Source: Dendrosporobacter quercicolus (GTDB taxonomy: Bacteria; Bacillota; Negativicutes; DSM-1736; Dendrosporobacteraceae). Taken from it: a DNA stretch of 64,000 bases. Below the pieces are notes generated by a model. It was not told the DNA's origin, searched no databases, and worked only from the letters and a program-made list of their open reading frames with translations. Of this stretch, positions 60,113 through 64,000 are shown one piece after another. The first letter of the stretch is position 1, and each line of letters begins with the position of its first letter. The position numbers were made by a program, and so were the translations under genes. The stretch lies in contig NZ_FNHB01000015.1 of the NCBI RefSeq assembly GCF_900104455.1, positions 1 through 64,000 of the forward strand. Direction: 5' to 3'.

Positions 60113-61520
60113 GAATCTTCTCCCCTTTTTCAATTGCCCTGTTACACAAAGGGCAGATATCAACTTCCGCCCATAAATCTTGAATAATTCTCTCTTGGGA
60201 TGCTACTGCGGTAACTGCTGCCGCTGCTTTTCTGCCGGCATCCTCAAGAGTATTATTTTTAATTCGGTAAATTGCCTGTAGCTCCCGGAGCCGATCCAGT
60301 TTACTGCGCTGCTCATCCAGGCCGGCAAGAAGCGGATCCGCCTGGGCAATTCCTTGCAACGCATCCAGTAGCTTTTGACGGGCAGCTATTGTCACGGTGT
60401 GCGCCTGGTGTTGGCCAGCCAATAATCTCAGGTCATTAAGACGCTGCATACCTTGTTCCACATCAGCCAGGCTGCCAGTCGCGACATCTAAATCCTTAGT
60501 TATTGTCAGAACAGCAGTCGCATTTTTAATGTTCTCGATAATGCGCAGATACCGGTCTTCGCACTCAATTAACGTGGCGGCTTTGCCGAGCAATTGGTCA
60601 AGGATCAATACTTGCTCGGCGGCCTGCTCAAGCCCGACATATAAAGTAAGCTCCTGCCCATATTGAGATACTGAGATTTCAAGTCGCTCATACCTTTGTG
60701 CAAGATCTGATAGCAGCTGCAGCCTCTGCGCGCCAGTTTCCACATCTTGCAGATTTTGCTCGGCTGCCGGCAGTGATGCGTACCGCTGCAGCTCCGCCTC
60801 GAGTTTCGAGAGTTGCTCGTCAGATCTCTCTTTCTGCCGCTCCAGCATAGACAAGGTTTCATGCCTTGCGCGCAGCTGCTCGAACTTCTCCAGCAGCAAC
60901 TCGCAGGCTTCCACCTGCTCTTTGAGCTGGTCAACGCCGTCATACTCTTTCAATTCTTCCGTTTTTTGCTCAATTTGCTTATCGGCCAGCAGCTTGTCCT
61001 GTCGGGCGCCATATGTATCCTTGGCTACTGACTTGAGCGCCTGGTCAACAATCTCGGTACCGGCAATCTTGCCCAGTACCTTGGCTCCGGCCGAAGGAGG
61101 CTCGGAAATCAAAAACGGTGCGTCTAGCTGGAAAGCAAAATTCAGCGCTGTTTCAAAGTCGCCGAATGTCTGCCGGGTGATGCCGAGCGCCGCCGTAACT
61201 TCCAGCGGCACGTCGGCCTGCTCAAAATGTTGGGGTATCCCGATTGCAGGAACCAGGCGGTAGACGGTTCGCCCGCCTTTCCTGCGCCCTTTGATAATGT
61301 CAGTCCCATCACTCAGCGTAATTGTGACAATCGCCTCGCCGGTCGCCTGATTAATAAAATTCTCTCCGGCGGGCTCATTAAACGCGATCCAACGGATTGC
61401 CCGGATAAGGGCGGTCTTGCCGGAATCGGTGGGACCGGTCAAGACCGTAAGCCCAGGGCTGAGATTTAACTGGCTGTCGACATGAGACTGAAAGCCTTTA
61501 ATGTGAACTGAAGCGATCAC
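60102..61520 (-). CDS. SbcC/Rad50-like ATPase, N-terminal half with zinc hook
   Basis: The 472-residue protein has Walker A GPTDSGKT at 29-36, a Q-loop near 125 (FQLDAPF), long coiled coils at about 180-440, and ends with a zinc-hook CPLC (C456, C459) only 13 residues from the C-terminus. The signature motif and Walker B are missing and are found in the separate gene at 58133. GTG start. Confidence 0.88.
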   Translation of the reverse strand: MIASVHIKGFQSHVDSQLNLSPGLTVLTGPTDSGKTALIRAIRWIAFNEPAGENFINQATGEAIVTITLSDGTDIIKGRRKGGRTVYRLVPAIGIPQHFEQADVPLEVTAALGITRQTFGDFETALNFAFQLDAPFLISEPPSAGAKVLGKIAGTEIVDQALKSVAKDTYGARQDKLLADKQIEQKTEELKEYDGVDQLKEQVEACELLLEKFEQLRARHETLSMLERQKERSDEQLSKLEAELQRYASLPAAEQNLQDVETGAQRLQLLSDLAQRYERLEISVSQYGQELTLYVGLEQAAEQVLILDQLLGKAATLIECEDRYLRIIENIKNATAVLTITKDLDVATGSLADVEQGMQRLNDLRLLAGQHQAHTVTIAARQKLLDALQGIAQADPLLAGLDEQRSKLDRLRELQAIYRIKNNTLEDAGRKAAAAVTAVASQERIIQDLWAEVDICPLCNRAIEKGEKIRGH

Positions 61521-61741
61521 GAGATCACCCGCCTAACAATAAACGATTTCCCCCGGTAATCCGTTCCCTGGGAAAACTCCAGCTTTACAGTTGGCTTTGG
61601 GTCCCAACCTGGCCGGCCGTTTTTTCTCATGCATTTTTTGCATTGTCTGACAGCATCCAATTCTTTTTTGAGCGCGCTCTCCTGATAAATGCAATTAATG
61701 CAGGATGCATTCTGGTTGATGTAATGCATTGCGGCCGCCAT
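61517..61741 (-). CDS. Small zinc-ribbon-like protein
   Basis: About 74 residues from ATG at 61741, overlapping the AbrB stop (TAATG). C15 and C18 (CINC) with C36 and C39 (CKKC) form a likely zinc site. It links AbrB and SbcC genes. Function unknown. Confidence 0.6.
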   Translation of the reverse strand: MAAAMHYINQNASCINCIYQESALKKELDAVRQCKKCMRKNGRPGWDPKPTVKLEFSQGTDYRGKSFIVRRVIS

Positions 61742-61986
61742 TATCCTAAAAGCTCCGCCCGGCAATTGCCGCAAACAACTTTGCCCTTAAATGACAAGAC
61801 GTTGTAATCATTGCCGCAAAATATGCACTCGCAAGCCGGTTCATACTTGCGCAGGATAATGCGGTCATTTTCTACATAGATTTCCATTGGATCGCCTTCT
61901 TTGATATCCAAGTTACGGCGTAATTCTTTGGGAATTACCACCCGGCCCAGATCGTCGACTCTGCGAACAATACCGGTTGATTTCAT
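61741..61986 (-). CDS. AbrB-family transition regulator with C-terminal zinc ribbon
   Basis: About 81 residues from ATG at 61986. The N-terminal 45 residues are a SpoVT-AbrB domain (VRRVDDLGRVVIPKELRR). Unlike classic AbrB it ends in a zinc ribbon, CIFCGNDY then VVCGNCRAE. It probably binds DNA at the start of early genes. Confidence 0.88.
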   Translation of the reverse strand: MKSTGIVRRVDDLGRVVIPKELRRNLDIKEGDPMEIYVENDRIILRKYEPACECIFCGNDYNVLSFKGKVVCGNCRAELLG

Positions 61987-62062
61987 ATGCTCACCCTCCT
62001 GTATTTGATTTTTAGTTTTCAATAATGCTAAACTTTACGTAACAAAATTTTCTTAACCGCTC

Positions 62063-62206
62063 TTATTGGGCGGCTTTTTTTATCTTCTTGGTCAAATAAG
62101 GCACTGCAAGATTAATTTCATTTTTGGAACCGCTGATGGTATATCTTTTCCCTCGAAACTGGTACCGGTAAGTAAAAATCCCACCTTTAATTGATGCCGT
62201 AATCAA
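62063..62206 (-). CDS. Small AP2-like DNA-binding protein
   Basis: The 47-residue product has TTG start with AGGAGGGGAG upstream. Its beta pattern ([18 protein letters not shown] then a helix [14 protein letters not shown]) resembles the arm-binding domain of tyrosine recombinases. It overlaps the preceding membrane gene by 4 bases. Function inferred from pattern only. Confidence 0.55.
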
Positions 62207-62349
62207 ACTTCTCCCCTCCTTTTATGATTTTGATTATTACGGATAAACTGCTTTTGCAGTTGCCGCCAGCCCATATCCCGGGAGGCCAACATGACTGCGC
62301 CTGCAAACGCGGCAATGGCGCCGGCCAATACTCCGATGACGATTTTCAT
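62203..62349 (-). CDS. Small membrane protein
   Basis: The 48-residue product has one membrane segment ([19 protein letters not shown], residues 4-22) followed by a basic cytoplasmic tail. Its start and stop both overlap neighbours (TGA/TTG and AAATGA), so it is translated with them. Function unknown. Confidence 0.65.
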
Positions 62350-62618
62350 TTGCGCTCATCCTCGCTTTGTTGTCTTGGGTCTGTTTCGTATAAGCAGAAA
62401 AACTTAATGTCGGCAAATTCTTTCTTGCCTGCATACGGATAGTACTCATCATTTTTCCTTTCTTCGACTACTAGTTCCCCAGGCAGCTGCATTAGTCGCT
62501 CGTGCTCATGAATATGAACTTCAAGCTCGGATCTGTCACCCCTAAAGCCAATTGCTCCATGACGAATCAGTTCTTCTGTTGCTGCCTTAAGCAGCAATGC
62601 CGCTTGTTCGATTGTCAT
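62346..62618 (-). CDS. Small hypothetical early protein
   Basis: The 90-residue product begins [21 protein letters not shown] and has a beta stretch ([20 protein letters not shown]). It overlaps both neighbours by 3-4 bases. Family not recognised. Confidence 0.6.
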
Positions 62619-62758
62619 TTTAGTTGCCCCCTCTGCTTAATCTGCTGTATTGCCGTTGACAGCACCATAATGGCTTCACCGGGCTGCAAAAACTGCAATA
62701 GCGTTTTAACTATGATTGATGGCGCCCGTTTATTAAACATGTGCGATGCTTTTCCCAT
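62615..62758 (-). CDS. Very small hypothetical early protein
   Basis: The 47-residue product is helical and basic (MFNKRAPSIIVKTLLQFLQ, ending [13 protein letters not shown]). It ends on an ATGA overlap with the next gene, and GGCAAGG precedes the ATG. Function unknown. Confidence 0.5.
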   Translation of the reverse strand: MGKASHMFNKRAPSIIVKTLLQFLQPGEAIMVLSTAIQQIKQRGQLK

Positions 62759-62767
62759 AGCCTTGCC

Positions 62768-63001
62768 TTACCTCCCCTCAATGAAGAATCCACGCTTTTT
62801 GGCCTCGCGTTTCAGCTTGTTTAATCCGGTAATGCGCACCTCATGCTCAAGGCAAAACTCCAGTTCAGCATCAGTCAGTTTTGCAGGCTGATACCCTGGA
62901 TCATCGACTGAGTTATGCAAACTCCAACTGATTGCTTCCTTGCTGACGCCGGGTGGAAGTTCAACGCTTTTCATGTACCTCCGGGATATCACGGTTGCCA
63001 A
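62768..63001 (-). CDS. Hypothetical early protein
   Basis: About 77 residues. TTG at 63001 with GGAGGTGGACTTTG is favoured; an ATG at 62974 has GGAGG too close. The core WSLHNSVDDPGYQPAKLTDAEL (given here from its parts WSLHNSVDDPG and AKLTDAEL) suggests a small helical phage protein. It overlaps the upstream gene by 41 bases. Confidence 0.5.
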   Translation of the reverse strand: MATVISRRYMKSVELPPGVSKEAISWSLHNSVDDPGYQPAKLTDAELEFCLEHEVRITGLNKLKREAKKRGFFIEGR

Positions 63002-63227
63002 CAAAGTCCACCTCCTTTGCAGGGAATACAATTTTACCGCCAATAGCCTGAAGAACGACTTTTCCGTCTTCCCCGACAATCCGGACCTCATGAAATAGAA
63101 TTTTTTGTAATTTGACATACCTTACCGCTTCCTCGCAGCCATTTAGATTAACGGCCGGCGTATGCCACCGTCCATCAGCAACAGGGAAACAATAGCCTTT
63201 AAATTGCTCATTAGGTGTATTAATCAA
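62961..63227 (-). CDS. Hypothetical early protein
   Basis: The 88-residue product begins MINTPNEQFKGYCFPVADG and is beta-rich with IVGEDGKVVLQAIGGKIVF. It overlaps both neighbours. No family recognised. Confidence 0.6.
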   Translation of the reverse strand: MINTPNEQFKGYCFPVADGRWHTPAVNLNGCEEAVRYVKLQKILFHEVRIVGEDGKVVLQAIGGKIVFPAKEVDFVGNRDIPEVHEKR

Positions 63228-63559
63228 TTAGTGACCTCCTTCCAGTGCTTTCGGGCAGCCAGCGCATTCAGATCGGCCTGGGCCTTGTCAAAACTACCTT
63301 GCCAGGGAAGCGTTTTATAGCTGCGGCCGTTGCCTAATTGTCCGGCCTTTAGATAAAAAGTTCTATAGCTATGCAAACCTACTTGGGACCTTACGAAATA
63401 TCGCCATCCACGTCCATCTTCATAGATTTTTACAAACCGGCAAGGTTCTTCATCTGGATGCAATGACCCAGGTATTCCCGGACAAATCAGCGCGGCTGGC
63501 TTGTTTATGTTTGGGCACATACAACAACGGAAGGGTAGATATTCCGGAACTGCGCTCAT
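63224..63559 (-). CDS. Hypothetical Cys-containing protein
   Basis: The 111-residue product has FRCCMCPN near 10 and CPG, C40, perhaps a metal site, then YEDGRGWRYFVRSQ. ATG at 63559 has AAGGAGG nine bases upstream. It overlaps the 63450 gene by 110 nt, so at least one of the two readings may be short in nature; this start is the better supported. Confidence 0.6.
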   Translation of the reverse strand: MSAVPEYLPFRCCMCPNINKPAALICPGIPGSLHPDEEPCRFVKIYEDGRGWRYFVRSQVGLHSYRTFYLKAGQLGNGRSYKTLPWQGSFDKAQADLNALAARKHWKEVTN

Positions 63560-63680
63560 CAGACATTTCCTCCTTTAACAAAGCCTCAAAACCTGCCTTC
63601 CCTTCCCGTGTTTTGGGTATCGGCTGCCGATTAGGCCGCCGATCAGCAACAACTTGTACACTTTGAATACTCAGCTTCAT
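63450..63680 (-). CDS. Hypothetical protein, 3' part overlapping the next gene
   Basis: The 76-residue product starts MKLSIQSVQVVADRRPNRQP with a basic first half. Its last 36 codons overlap the 63224 gene in another frame, and only the first half looks coding by composition. It overlaps the upstream gene by 4 bases. Confidence 0.45.
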   Translation of the reverse strand: MKLSIQSVQVVADRRPNRQPIPKTREGKAGFEALLKEEMSDERSSGISTLPLLYVPKHKQASRADLSGNTWVIASR

Positions 63681-63964
63681 GACTTGGTTACGAATCCATT
63701 CCCTAAAGCATCATCAATTTTTCCTTTGATGAGTTTGGAAATTGAGAGTAAGAATTGCAATGAACTTGATCCGAAGCCATAAAACCTTGAATCTGATCTG
63801 GCAAAAGCCAAGAAATCTTGTACATTATTAATAACGACAGGATCTTCCCCTAGCCGTTCAATAGTGATTTTTGCTGCTGGCTGAACAGCCGAACTCTTGA
63901 CCATAACAGATATGTTACTATTCTCCTGCTGTGCTTTCTTGATGTTTTCGCTGAAATTGAACAT
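63677..63964 (-). CDS. Hypothetical early protein at the window edge
   Basis: The 95-residue product (MFNFSENIKKAQQENSN start) is alpha/beta with DFLAFARSDSRFYGFGSSSLQ near 50-70. GGGAGGCAATAAG precedes the ATG. It is the last full gene in the window. Family not recognised; the early operon continues beyond the window. Confidence 0.6.
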   Translation of the reverse strand: MFNFSENIKKAQQENSNISVMVKSSAVQPAAKITIERLGEDPVVINNVQDFLAFARSDSRFYGFGSSSLQFLLSISKLIKGKIDDALGNGFVTKS

Positions 63965-64000
63965 CTTATTGCCTCCCTGATTCAGTTTTGAAAGAACAAT

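Noticed and set aside
1-64000. Insertion sequence or transposase
   Set aside because: No transposase-like frame or terminal inverted repeats with target duplication were seen.

Overview
The window is almost entirely one prophage, read leftwards: nearly every gene is on the minus strand, packed with 1-40 nt overlaps and strong GGAGG-type ribosome binding sites. At the left edge (2-53) lies the 3' half of a tRNA-Arg(ACG) gene with no D-arm, the usual scar of tRNA-targeted integration. Its orientation puts host DNA to the left of base 1 and the element to the right. The right end of the prophage, with integrase and repressor, is beyond base 64000. The host looks like a Firmicute, plausibly a diderm Negativicute: a TctC-type lipoprotein, XhlA/AbrB/ArpU-like proteins, and a lysis protein that looks built to reach an outer membrane. 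This host call is inference.

Layout from left to right, which is reverse transcription order. 1-4.7 kb: attachment region, an orphan tricarboxylate-binding lipoprotein, a small DNA-binding-like gene, and an AlwI-like restriction-modification pair; this looks like lysogen cargo. 4.8-6.8 kb: lysis genes (spanin-like protein, amidase, holin-like protein, XhlA-like protein). 6.9-20.6 kb: tail tip, hub and fibres, including a lambda gpL-like iron-sulfur hub protein, a J-like tip protein and four related virion proteins. 20.6-22.5 kb: an accessory pocket with one gene on the opposite strand and a secreted protein. 22.5-28.7 kb: tape measure with an embedded M15-type peptidase, tail chaperones made by a -1 frameshift, major tail protein and completion proteins. 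28.7-37 kb: head genes (gp10-like, gpE-like capsid, decoration, scaffold, minor head protein with a toxin-like C-terminus plus candidate immunity gene, portal, terminases). 37-40.4 kb: two DNA methyltransferases and tandem ParB-like domains. 40.4-41.7 kb: the late switch. 41.7-46.2 kb: small early genes and a BRO-type antirepressor. 46.2-46.5 kb: putative replication origin. 46.5-64 kb: primase-helicase, a second BRO protein, ParB, helicase, resolvase-like nuclease, SbcD, an SbcC divided between two genes, AbrB and many small early genes.

How it works together. The early region makes a recombination-dependent replication set resembling the T5 group (helicase, Mre11-like nuclease, Rad50-like ATPase, junction nuclease) plus a CHC2 primase-helicase next to an iteron cluster. 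A late regulator gene is followed at once by a near-consensus promoter and then a strong terminator about 95 nt downstream, an arrangement matching the lambdoid Q-PR'-tR' switch; read-through would express packaging, head, tail and lysis genes. The most promising new biology is this late switch, the iteron and Z-DNA-prone origin, the capsid-borne toxin with its overlapping candidate immunity gene, the divided SbcC locus, and a sigma region-2 protein fused in frame to a second gene.
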